The notes under the pieces are model-generated. The model was not told the DNA's origin. It made no database searches and was given only the letters and a program-made list of their open reading frames with translations. A stretch of DNA of 62,420 nt from Alkalibacillus flavidus (lineage in GTDB: Bacteria > Bacillota > Bacilli > Bacillales > Alkalibacillaceae). Shown in pieces: positions 46,125 through 53,863 of the stretch (its first letter is position 1; every line of letters begins with the position of its first letter). The position numbers and the translations under genes are program-made. Location of the stretch: NCBI RefSeq assembly GCF_040545925.1, contig NZ_JBEPMX010000014.1, positions 1 to 62,420 on the forward strand, read 5' to 3'.

Positions 46125-46382
46125 CTAAACACTCGTTTTCGCGCTGTATTTTTTCTTGGTCGCCTCACCACCACGCAAATGGCGGATCGACTTATGATAA
46201 TGCAAAACATGCTCGACTTCTTTAGCTAAGGCTGGATTGATAGTTGGTAATCGTTCGGTCAAATCTTTATGGACAGTGCTTTTGGATACGCCAAATGACT
46301 TCGCGATGACGCGGACCGTTTGACGGGTTTCCAATAGGTGCTCAGCGATCTTGATCGTTCGCTCTTTGATGTAATCATGCAC
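46125..46382 (-). CDS. spoIIID: sporulation transcription regulator SpoIIID
   Basis: This 85-residue DNA-binding regulator of mother-cell sporulation genes has the helix-turn-helix TVRVIAKSFGVSKSTVHKDLTERLP and the conserved basic C-terminus YHKSIRHLRGGEATKKKY. It starts with GTG at 46382, with AGGAGG 8 bases upstream. Usual family length is about 90. In the sporulation cascade it acts with sigma-E; I could not identify a convincing sigma-E promoter. Confidence 0.95.
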   Translation of the reverse strand: MHDYIKERTIKIAEHLLETRQTVRVIAKSFGVSKSTVHKDLTERLPTINPALAKEVEHVLHYHKSIRHLRGGEATKKKYSAKTSV

Positions 46383-46480
46383 ATCACTCGCCTCCTGAGA
46401 TGTTGACGCTTAAGGTGTTGATGGTACAGTTTATTCGGACAATTTAGCGTTTATGCTAGCTAGATATGGTGGGGATGGTG

Positions 46481-46600
46481 TTGATTTGGTTGAGGGTTGA
46501 TGCAAACTTGCGAGGGTGCGAGGGCTTGATTCAACCTGAATGTGGTTTGATTCACTTTTGGAGAAGGTTGATTCAAACTCGGCAACTCTTGAATTAACCC
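46481..46600 (-). repeat. array A6: short family A array between spoIIQ and spoIIID
   Basis: TTG cores at 46497, 46526, 46547, 46568 and 46589; the last four are in 21-bp register. Forms seen are TTGATTCAA, TTGATTCAC and TTGAATTAA. It lies between the spoIIQ terminator and the spoIIID upstream region. Confidence 0.8.
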
Positions 46601-46601
46601 A

Positions 46602-46638
46602 AAAAAAAGAGCCCTACCATCATAAGTAAGGCTCTTTC
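46602..46638 (-). terminator. terminator after spoIIQ
   Basis: AAAGAGCCCTAC (46607-46618) and GTAAGGCTCTTT (46626-46637), with eight T on the minus strand. Confidence 0.92.
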
Positions 46639-46646
46639 CTCCATGA

Positions 46647-47321
46647 TTATTCAAATTGCGGATTAACAGGTTCACCGTTTTCTAAGAGTCGGAAGTGGAC
46701 TTTCATGACGTCTTCGTCAGAGTAGACGTTTGTTCCGGAAGTACCGATTTCATCACCTTGTGTGACGTCATCGCCTTCACTGACGGCGACTTCGGATAAG
46801 CTCGCGTAAAATGTCGAACGTTCGCCGTCGTGTTCGATTTCGATCGTTTGGCCGAGGAGTTCGTCGTCTTCAACCGATGTGACCGTGCCGCTTAAAGATG
46901 CAATGACTGGGAATGGTTCGTTATCTTGTGATGTGATGTCGACCCCTTTGCTTTGGTAGTACTGATTATTGTAAAAAATAAGCGCGTCTTCTTGCTCATC
47001 GGCTGAAGCTTCTGTATCGTAAAACGGTGTCATCACGTCTGCATCATCACCTAATAACACAGGCATGACGAGATCTTCTGCTTCAGCAACAACGGGTTCG
47101 GCTGCTTCATCATTGTCTTGGCTTTGATTCTCGAGATCCCCTTGCTCAACTTCCCAATCGTAGGAATCATTCGGTTCAGCTTCATCGCCGCCAAGTAATT
47201 GAAACGACAGAACACCAGCCAACACGACAGCGACTAGCGTCACATATAACGTCGGGAAAAACCAACGTTGACGCGTGAGCTTTTTCCACTTCGACTCTCG
47301 GAACATGTTTCTTTCCTTCAT
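46647..47321 (-). CDS. spoIIQ: forespore protein SpoIIQ (degenerate M23 peptidase)
   Basis: This forespore membrane protein of about 224 residues joins SpoIIIAH across the intermembrane space during engulfment. One transmembrane helix (PTLYVTLVAVVLAGVLSFQLL) is followed by a LytM-like domain. Peptidase residues are degraded: the first His of HxxxD is replaced (SKGVD) and only one His remains of HxH (VHF), as expected for SpoIIQ. The start must lie below 47330, because a sigma-F promoter occupies 47340-47369. ATG 47321 has GAGGTG 6 bases upstream, and ATG 47306 is possible. Confidence 0.88.
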   Translation of the reverse strand: MKERNMFRESKWKKLTRQRWFFPTLYVTLVAVVLAGVLSFQLLGGDEAEPNDSYDWEVEQGDLENQSQDNDEAAEPVVAEAEDLVMPVLLGDDADVMTPFYDTEASADEQEDALIFYNNQYYQSKGVDITSQDNEPFPVIASLSGTVTSVEDDELLGQTIEIEHDGERSTFYASLSEVAVSEGDDVTQGDEIGTSGTNVYSDEDVMKVHFRLLENGEPVNPQFE

Positions 47322-47339
47322 TTTCATCACCTCAGCAAC

Positions 47340-47369
47340 CATTCTGACCGGAAAAGGTGATGAATATAC
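47340..47369 (-). promoter_or_regulatory. sigma-F promoter of spoIIQ
   Basis: On the minus strand GTATA (47369-47365), 15 bp and GGTCAGAATG (47349-47340) match the forespore sigma-F consensus (GYATA, 15-16 bp, GGNNANAHTR) at every defined position. Expected target: spoIIQ is sigma-F dependent in B. subtilis. Confidence 0.85.
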
Positions 47370-47388
47370 CTGTTAAATGAAAAATTTT

Positions 47389-48369
47389 CTAACTAACCGT
47401 TTCAACCTGTGTTAGCGGCTCGATCGTAACATTTTGATAATAATGGTTAATGATATCGCTATACGTATAGCCTTCCTTCGCCATACCGTTTGCGCCGTAC
47501 TGGCTCATACCAACACCGTGACCATAGCCGTTGGTCGTAAAAATGACATGTTCACCTGTCGTTTCAATCGTAAAGTCATTGGATCTTAAACCTAATTGTT
47601 CACGAATCTCACGGCCTGTGTACGATTGATGATTAATCGTAATCGAGGCTACGCGCCCGCTTTCCGTTCGACTTATATCCTCTACCTTAAACAACGAACT
47701 GTCCAAATTTAACAGATTTGAAATGTCGTCATACGTGAAAATTTCTTGATCGGTAAAGGCAGGGGATGCTTGATCCCACGGGCTTGAGACACTTTTTAAA
47801 TAAGGAATCTCGTTTTGCCAATAATCTTCCGCATTTTCGGTATACCCATTACTCGTTGAAAAGAATGCGGCTGTGATCGGCTCCCCGTCATAGGTGATCA
47901 CTTCACCTTCAGTCGCTTTGACAGCTGTTTCGATTTTGTTCATATAATCGGAGTATTTGACCCCCCACATATCACGCAACTCTTCTTCTGAGTGAAACAC
48001 TTGATCATCGACCGTATCTTTTACGTGAAATGCCGCGTCTTGTTCTGTGTGAGCGATTGTGTTCAAAATATACGTGCGTGCAGCGAGCGCTTGAGCTTTT
48101 AATGCTTCGGGTTCGAATTCGGCTGGTATTTCTGACGCGACGACTTGGGTGACGTAATCTTCTAGTGGTAGTCTGTCAATCGTATCTGTTTGTGTTCGTT
48201 TGACTTTGACGACGACATTGCTTTCGGTATCATCTTGTGTTGTCGGCACGTCTTGGGTAGGTGGGGCTGCTTGTGTTGGGGTGTCGTGAAACGGTAAAAC
48301 GATCATCGTCGGTAAGACAATCATCACTGAAAGTAAGATCATGGCTAGAATCATATTTTGTTTTTGCAT
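47389..48369 (-). CDS. spoIID: stage II sporulation protein D (lytic transglycosylase)
   Basis: This 326-residue mother-cell membrane protein, anchored by an N-terminal helix, digests septal peptidoglycan during engulfment with SpoIIM and SpoIIP. Motifs: EIPAEFEPEALKAQALAARTYIL with the catalytic Glu, FFSTSNGYTENAEDYW and GYGHGVGMSQYGANGMA. The gene order spoIIQ-spoIID-murA-ywmB is that of B. subtilis. The ribosome site AAGGAGG is excellent. Confidence 0.94.
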   Translation of the reverse strand: MQKQNMILAMILLSVMIVLPTMIVLPFHDTPTQAAPPTQDVPTTQDDTESNVVVKVKRTQTDTIDRLPLEDYVTQVVASEIPAEFEPEALKAQALAARTYILNTIAHTEQDAAFHVKDTVDDQVFHSEEELRDMWGVKYSDYMNKIETAVKATEGEVITYDGEPITAAFFSTSNGYTENAEDYWQNEIPYLKSVSSPWDQASPAFTDQEIFTYDDISNLLNLDSSLFKVEDISRTESGRVASITINHQSYTGREIREQLGLRSNDFTIETTGEHVIFTTNGYGHGVGMSQYGANGMAKEGYTYSDIINHYYQNVTIEPLTQVETVS

Positions 48370-48429
48370 AGATACAACCTCCTTGAATGACGGGTTCTAT
48401 CATAAGTCTATTCATTTGATCCGTTTACT

Positions 48430-48533
48430 AGAACAAAAAAAGAAGGACTGCTATCATAGTATTTCCGTTTCGGTGGAGAAACATACGAAATAGCATATCA
48501 ATTAGCAGACCAAATCGCATAGTGATTTGGTCT
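48430..48533 (+). other. gene-end-like fragment and hairpin
   Basis: A short frame reads FRFGGETYEIAYQLADQIA and stops (TAG) inside a perfect hairpin (AGACCAAATC 48507-48516, GATTTGGTCT 48524-48533) followed by TTTTCTTTTT, a strong plus-strand terminator. There is no start and a stop codon stands just upstream. It looks like the 3' remnant of a lost gene with its terminator intact. Confidence 0.45.
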
Positions 48534-48816
48534 TTTCTTTTTCCCTATATATCAACGATTATTAGTTTTTAACGCATGAGTCAGCATACAAAATCGCACC
48601 CTGAATAGCATGATGTCAACAGCTGTTGTCAATGTGATTTTCCCCATGCGAATTGGTATGTTATTTGTTATGTTAATGTTCAAATCCAAACAGGAAATTG
48701 TTAATTTATGTTGAAATAAATGTATATTTTGTGAAAGAATGTACTTAAACTAACGTAGCAGTTTAATACAAGAAGTAATATCTGTATAAGCGATTTAATC
48801 GTAAGGGGGTAATCTT
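48534..48816. other. AT-rich stretch without gene
   Basis: About 280 bp of AT-rich sequence with no supportable gene. It probably carries the promoter of the small membrane ORF that follows; I could not place one with confidence. Confidence 0.4.
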
Positions 48817-49089
48817 ATCAGAATTATTAAGTCGTTTAAATTTTGGTTATCAATAATCAGCTTAGGAGTATGTTTATATAATTGGTTTGGGTATGACGAT
48901 AAAAATATATTACTTTATTTAATTAGTCTTCCAAACCTACTTCTTCATTTAACAGAGTCAATATATCAACCCATTAAATTTTATGCTATTCATGATTTAT
49001 ATTTTGCAGTTTATTTTATTAACATATTCTATTGGTTTGTAGTTGGACTAATTATTGATTTTATATTGAAGAGGGTAAAAAATTCTTAA
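48817..49089 (+). CDS. small membrane protein with non-standard start codon
   Basis: An open frame of 90 codons encodes two or three hydrophobic helices (FKFWLSIISLGVCLYNWFG, LYFAVYFINIFYWFVVGLI) and a basic end (FILKRVKNS). AAGGGGG stands 6-7 bases before an ATC, and a stop codon lies further upstream, so no ATG, GTG or TTG is available in frame; the start would be ATC or ATT. A clean terminator follows at 49144-49172. It is either a real gene with a rare start or a recently damaged one. I recall similar small Bacillaceae membrane proteins but cannot name the family. Confidence 0.5.
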   Translation: MRIIKSFKFWLSIISLGVCLYNWFGYDDKNILLYLISLPNLLLHLTESIYQPIKFYAIHDLYFAVYFINIFYWFVVGLIIDFILKRVKNS

Positions 49090-49142
49090 TAATATTTATT
49101 GAATTAACGGATGCTTTAGTTGAACAAGACAATCTAAAAAAG

Positions 49143-49177
49143 AGAACGCTTGGGTTATTTTTACCCAAGCGTTTTTG
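49143..49177. terminator. terminator, probably bidirectional
   Basis: AACGCTTGGGT (49144-49154) and ACCCAAGCGTT (49162-49172) with T-runs on both strands, between the small membrane ORF (+) and murA (-). Confidence 0.85.
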
Positions 49178-49318
49178 TTTACTATTTATCCTGTTGTTTG
49201 TGGTGCTAAAAGTAGTGTGTTTTAGTATGACATTTCATTTGCTATTTTAGATTTTCTCCACAGTATCGGAACTACTTACTGCTATCAGCCCTTCTTTTTC
49301 GGTCGATCATATATGATA

Positions 49319-50611
49319 TTAGTTCGACTGCACCATTGGATCAACAACGGTTGTATCGTTAATACGCTCAATATCTGCGCCTAGTCCTTGTAATTTTTCA
49401 ACAAACTCGACGTAACCACGATCAAGGTGATTGAGTTCTGTTACTGTCGTATGTCCGTCCGCAATGAGTCCAGCGATAATCAGCGATGCCGCAGCGCGTA
49501 AGTCCGTTGCTGACACTTCAGCACCTTGTAATTGCGTCGGTCCTTTAACGATTGCGCTTCGACCTTCGATTTTCGCTTTACCACTCATGCGGCGAAATTC
49601 TTCGACATGCATGAAACGATTTTCAAATACCGTCTCTGTAATCACACTCGTACCATGCGCACGCATCGTCAACGTCATAAGCTGTGCTTGTAAATCGGTC
49701 GGAAAACCTGGGTACGGCATTGTTTTAATATCAATTGGTTTTAATAAATCTGTTCCAATCACGCGCACGCTTTCGTCGAATTCTTCGATTTGCACGCCCA
49801 TTTCTTTCATCTTTGCAATTAATGAACGCAAATGCGCTGGAATCGCGCCTTCAACGGTGATATCGCCATTCGTAATCGCACCAGCAACCATAAATGTGCC
49901 AGCTTCGATACGGTCAGGAATGATTCGATGCGTGACGCCTGTTAATTCGTCGACACCTTCAATCTTAATCGTTTCTGTCCCTGCACCGATCACTTTACCG
50001 CCCATTTTATTAATAAAGTTAGCTAAGTCGACTATTTCCGGTTCGCGTGCACAGTTTTCAATAATCGTCGTGCCGTCAGCAAGCGCAGCTGCCATCATTA
50101 AGTTTTCGGTGGCGCCGACGCTTGGAAAATCTAAATAGATCCGCGCGCCTTGTAGACGGTTAGTCGTGAATGCTTCGACATAACCATTGCCGACTTCTAC
50201 TTTAGCGCCCATCGCTTCAAGACCTTTCAGATGTTGATCAATCGGACGTGATCCGATCGCACACCCACCAGGCATAGCGACTTTTGCATGACCATAACGA
50301 GCAAGTAGCGGTCCGAGTACAAGAACTGAAGCTCGCATTTTTCTAACATATTCAAACGGGGTAACCGTTTTTAAATCGTATTCTGCATTAATATATAAAT
50401 GACGTCCGTCACGTTCAGCATCAACATTCATAAAGCGTAATACTTCACTAATAGTATCTACATCTGCAAGCGTCGGAACATCGTGCAATGTTGTCTGCCC
50501 TTTGCTTGCCATGATACTTGCTGTTATTACAGGTAATACGGCGTTTTTGGCACCTTCGACTTTAACAGTACCCGTCAGTCGATTACCTCCATTTACGATG
50601 ATTTTATCCAC
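49319..50611 (-). CDS. murA: UDP-N-acetylglucosamine 1-carboxyvinyltransferase MurA
   Basis: This 430-residue enzyme of the first committed peptidoglycan step transfers enolpyruvate to UDP-GlcNAc. Motifs: GGNRLTGTVKVEGAKNAVLP with substrate-binding Lys/Asn, GGCAIGSRPIDQH with the catalytic Cys that fosfomycin modifies, and DLRAAASLIIAGLIADG. Position between ywmB and spoIID corresponds to MurAA of B. subtilis. Confidence 0.95.
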   Translation of the reverse strand: MDKIIVNGGNRLTGTVKVEGAKNAVLPVITASIMASKGQTTLHDVPTLADVDTISEVLRFMNVDAERDGRHLYINAEYDLKTVTPFEYVRKMRASVLVLGPLLARYGHAKVAMPGGCAIGSRPIDQHLKGLEAMGAKVEVGNGYVEAFTTNRLQGARIYLDFPSVGATENLMMAAALADGTTIIENCAREPEIVDLANFINKMGGKVIGAGTETIKIEGVDELTGVTHRIIPDRIEAGTFMVAGAITNGDITVEGAIPAHLRSLIAKMKEMGVQIEEFDESVRVIGTDLLKPIDIKTMPYPGFPTDLQAQLMTLTMRAHGTSVITETVFENRFMHVEEFRRMSGKAKIEGRSAIVKGPTQLQGAEVSATDLRAAASLIIAGLIADGHTTVTELNHLDRGYVEFVEKLQGLGADIERINDTTVVDPMVQSN

Positions 50612-50646
50612 TTTATTTCCCTCCGTGTCGATAGTCCGTATAGTAT

Positions 50647-51309
50647 TTAATATTCAATTATGAGGATAGGTGTTCCGATTGTTACTGTATTTCCTCGGTC
50701 GTCCTCATCGCGGATAGCTAATTGAATATTCATTTTATTCGTTTGATGTGGTATAGCTTGAGTTAGTTTGTCAGTGTAGCCACTTACGACCGTTAATAGA
50801 TCATCTTCTAGGTGGCTATTTAACTCAATTTGGAAATCTTGTATTAGATTTTCTAAAAACAAATTACTATCGATTTTACCATCAAATTTTGCTTGAAAAC
50901 AAGTGAATACTGTCCCATTTTCGAAAAAAGGTGCCAAATCTCGTGAATTAAGCAATAATTTGATGTGTTTTGTCATAGAATCGTTCCATGATGTTATTCG
51001 AATCTGATATATAAGTTGACCGCGGTCTTCATTTAATTGCACCATTGATAACGATTCGTCGATGCTATCTCGTTTATGTAGGTCATTACCCTTGATTTGT
51101 TTATCCAATGCTTCTTTATAAGAAATTAGTTCATTTGTTTGAAGGGTTACTTTCATTTTTAGGTCAAAAGTAATGTCATCGGAATTCATCGTAGATACAT
51201 AGTTTGATAGTTCTGTAATGTCGGTATGAATACCTGATGCTGCCGGTGAAACGTGTTCAAATGAACTTAATAGACATACACTGATTAAGATTAATAGTTT
51301 TAATCGCAT
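50647..51309 (-). CDS. ywmB: YwmB-family exported protein
   Basis: This 220-residue exported protein has a signal segment (MRLKLLILISVCLLSSFEHVSPA) and the alpha/beta layout of the YwmB family (TATA-box-binding-like fold). Synteny upstream of murA supports the name. The function is not established. ATG at 51309 has AAGGGG 8 bases upstream, better than ATG 51318. Confidence 0.82.
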   Translation of the reverse strand: MRLKLLILISVCLLSSFEHVSPAASGIHTDITELSNYVSTMNSDDITFDLKMKVTLQTNELISYKEALDKQIKGNDLHKRDSIDESLSMVQLNEDRGQLIYQIRITSWNDSMTKHIKLLLNSRDLAPFFENGTVFTCFQAKFDGKIDSNLFLENLIQDFQIELNSHLEDDLLTVVSGYTDKLTQAIPHQTNKMNIQLAIRDEDDRGNTVTIGTPILIIEY

Positions 51310-51375
51310 GAATAACATCCCCTTTTAATATAAGGATGGTCCATGCGTTTCATTTTTAAACGATCAGTCGGGTAT

Positions 51376-51609
51376 TTATAATAAATAGGATAATTTTTGT
51401 GACCAATTGACAAAGTCTAAAAAGAAATTGCTAACGGTGACGCCTAAAGCGATTGATAGTAAAATCCATAATAATTTGCTTTCGATTTCTTTATTTTTCT
51501 TAAATAGTGCTTGAATATTAATGGCATCGAGGCCTTTCCAAGCTAAAATAATAAAAATAATATGCGATGTAATGCCGATTAATGCATCGACACCTTGTTG
51601 CATTAACAT
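51376..51609 (-). CDS. DUF1146 small membrane protein (YwzB-like)
   Basis: This 77-residue protein has two hydrophobic helices (LIGITSHIIFIILAWKGLDAI and LLWILLSIALGVTVSNFFLDFV) and the DUF1146 pattern WKGLDAINIQALFKKNK. It lies between ywmB and the atp operon as in other Bacillaceae. The start has AGAGGTG upstream. Function unknown. Confidence 0.85.
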   Translation of the reverse strand: MLMQQGVDALIGITSHIIFIILAWKGLDAINIQALFKKNKEIESKLLWILLSIALGVTVSNFFLDFVNWSQKLSYLL

Positions 51610-51660
51610 TATAACACCTCTTTCGTGATCACACGCATGTATTTTATGACAGTTTGATGC

Positions 51661-51674
51661 ATTTCCCGGGAAAT
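51661..51674. promoter_or_regulatory. perfect Noc-binding site
   Basis: ATTTCCCGGGAAAT is the exact 14-bp palindrome recognised by the Bacillus nucleoid-occlusion protein Noc. It lies upstream of the DUF1146 gene and about 70 bp from array E. I saw no second exact copy in the window. Confidence 0.85.
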
Positions 51675-51746
51675 GACGACAAGAATCCGCAGATCCGCAC
51701 GTTATATCATGATACTCTTCCCTCTATTTTCAAGACATCCTCTTAC

Positions 51747-51935
51747 TTATCTCATAATCACATCAATTTTTGAAATAACTTACCTTACTTATGAAATAAC
51801 TTGTCGAAGTTATTTCATAAGTAAGTGCAGTTATCTCATAAGTAAGCGCAGTTATCTAATAAATCACTGCAATTATCTAATAAGTTAGAGCAGTTATCTA
51901 ATAAATCACTGCAATTATTTAATAAGTTAAGTGAG
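51747..51935. repeat. array E: 21-bp phased units, dyad core TTATNNNATAA
   Basis: Nine cores lie at 51747, 51768, 51789, 51810, 51831, 51852, 51873, 51894 and 51915, all exactly 21 bp apart. The first three are in opposite orientation to the rest, and the switch point forms a 16-bp perfect hairpin with a GTCG loop (centre about 51804). The core is itself palindromic. Confidence 0.95.
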
Positions 51936-51945
51936 AATAGAAAAA

Positions 51946-51975
51946 GACCTGACCGTTCGGGCCAGATCTTAACTA
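51946..51975 (-). terminator. terminator of the atp operon
   Basis: The minus-strand stem AAGATCTGGCC / GGTCAGGTCTT (11 bp with two G-U pairs) is followed by TTTTTC and overlaps the atpC stop region. Confidence 0.85.
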
Positions 51976-52371
51976 TTTTGCGACGTCTAAACGGTTGATG
52001 GCACGATCTAATGCGAGACGGGCACGTTTGAAGTCGATGTCTTCAGATTTGGTTTGATTCAAACGTTCTTCAGCGCGTTGTTTCGCTTCTTCAGCGCGTT
52101 CTGTATCAACTTCTGAAGGCCGTTCAGCCGCTTGTGCTAAGATCGTCACTTTATCAGGACGCACTTCTAAAAAGCCACCACTTACTGCTACAAGGTCAGT
52201 ATTGCCTTCTTTTTTAAGTCGAACTGCACTAATGGTGAGAGGAGCAACTAATGGAATGTGTCCTGGTAGAATACCAAGCTCGCCACTTTCTGCTCTTACA
52301 CTTACCATATCATATGATTCTTCTAGTACAGGGCCGTCAGGAGTGACAACACTCACAGTTAGTGTTTTCAA
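51973..52371 (-). CDS. atpC: ATP synthase F1 epsilon subunit
   Basis: This 132-residue central-stalk protein links rotation to catalysis and can inhibit hydrolysis. It has an N-terminal beta-sandwich (LTVSVVTPDGPVLEESYDMVSVRAESGELGILPGHIPLV) and a C-terminal helical pair (ERAEEAKQRAEERLNQ). It is the last gene of the atp operon, with the terminator at its stop. Confidence 0.95.
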   Translation of the reverse strand: MKTLTVSVVTPDGPVLEESYDMVSVRAESGELGILPGHIPLVAPLTISAVRLKKEGNTDLVAVSGGFLEVRPDKVTILAQAAERPSEVDTERAEEAKQRAEERLNQTKSEDIDFKRARLALDRAINRLDVAK

Positions 52372-52429
52372 TCTTACCCCTCCTTGGGCTCGAATTAAGC
52401 GGCAACTTTAATTGCCGCTTAAAGTCCCA

Positions 52430-53827
52430 TTATTGTTCCATGTTGTTTGCTTTTTCGACAACGTCTTCAATACGTCCAACTAAACGGAACGCATCTTCTG
52501 GTAAGTCGTCATATTTACCAGCTAAAATTTCTTGGAAACCTTTAACTGTTTCTTCAACCGATACATAAGAACCTGGTTGTCCTGTAAACTGCTCCGCAAC
52601 GTGGAAGTTCTGTGATAAGAAGAACTGAATACGACGTGCACGAGCGACGACTTGTTTATCTTCATCAGAAAGCTCATCCATACCAAGGATAGCGATAATG
52701 TCTTGAAGTTCTTTATAACGCTGTAGTGTCTTTTGCACTTCACGCGCTACATTATAATGCTCTTCACCAACAATATTCGGGTCAAGCGCACGAGATGTTG
52801 ACGATAATGGGTCCACCGCTGGGTAGATACCTTGCTCTGTCAACTTACGCTCCAAGTTTGTTGTCGCGTCTAAGTGTGCGAATGTCGTTGCTGGCGCTGG
52901 GTCTGTATAGTCGTCGGCAGGAACGTAAACGGCTTGGATCGACGTGATCGAACCAGTCTTCGTTGATGTGATACGTTCTTGCAACTGACCCATTTCTGTT
53001 GAAAGTGTTGGCTGATAACCAACGGCTGATGGCATACGTCCGAGTAAGGCAGACACTTCCGTACCAGCCTGTGTGAAACGGAAAATGTTGTCGATGAATA
53101 AAAGAACGTCTTGTCCTTGTTCATCACGGAAATATTCAGCCATAGTTAAACCAGTTAAAGCAACACGCATACGTGCACCTGGTGGTTCGTTCATTTGACC
53201 GAACACCATTGCAGTCTGTTTAATAACGCCAGAATCGCTCATTTCGTAGTAAAGGTCGTTACCTTCACGTGTACGCTCACCAACACCGGCGAATACGGAA
53301 ATACCGCTGTGCTCTTGAGCGATGTTGTTAATAAGCTCCTGGATTAGAACGGTTTTACCTACACCGGCACCACCGAACAGACCAACTTTACCACCTTTAA
53401 TATAAGGAGCAAGCAAGTCAACAACTTTAATACCTGTTTCAAGGATTTCTGTTTCGGTCGCTAACTCGTCAAACTTCGGTGCTTGACGGTGGATCGAATC
53501 GTGACGGTTATCTTTTGAAACTGGCTCTTCTAAGTCAATGTGTTCACCTGTTACGTTGAACACACGGCCTAGTGTCGCTTCACCTACAGGTACACTAATC
53601 GGTGCGCCTGTGTTTTCAACAGTCATACCACGGACTAAACCATCTGTTGAGTCCATCGCGATGGTACGAACTGCATCATCACCAAGGTGTAGAGCAACTT
53701 CTAACGTTAGATTTCTGTCGCCTTCACCTTTGACGACTAGGGCGTTATAAATTTCAGGTAATTCGCCGTTATCGAACTTAACGTCGACGACCGGACCTAA
53801 TACCTGTGTTATACGTCCGTTACTCAT
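52430..53827 (-). CDS. atpD: ATP synthase F1 beta subunit
   Basis: This 465-residue catalytic subunit has the P-loop GGAGVGKTVLIQELI, the Glu of AGVGERTREGNDLY, Walker B VLLFIDNIFRF and the DELSD lever region (MDELSDEDKQVV). It binds ATP/ADP with AtpA at the three active sites. Confidence 0.97.
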   Translation of the reverse strand: MSNGRITQVLGPVVDVKFDNGELPEIYNALVVKGEGDRNLTLEVALHLGDDAVRTIAMDSTDGLVRGMTVENTGAPISVPVGEATLGRVFNVTGEHIDLEEPVSKDNRHDSIHRQAPKFDELATETEILETGIKVVDLLAPYIKGGKVGLFGGAGVGKTVLIQELINNIAQEHSGISVFAGVGERTREGNDLYYEMSDSGVIKQTAMVFGQMNEPPGARMRVALTGLTMAEYFRDEQGQDVLLFIDNIFRFTQAGTEVSALLGRMPSAVGYQPTLSTEMGQLQERITSTKTGSITSIQAVYVPADDYTDPAPATTFAHLDATTNLERKLTEQGIYPAVDPLSSTSRALDPNIVGEEHYNVAREVQKTLQRYKELQDIIAILGMDELSDEDKQVVARARRIQFFLSQNFHVAEQFTGQPGSYVSVEETVKGFQEILAGKYDDLPEDAFRLVGRIEDVVEKANNMEQ

Positions 53828-53863
53828 CCTTTTCCCTCCTAACTGCTCATATACAAAAACGAT

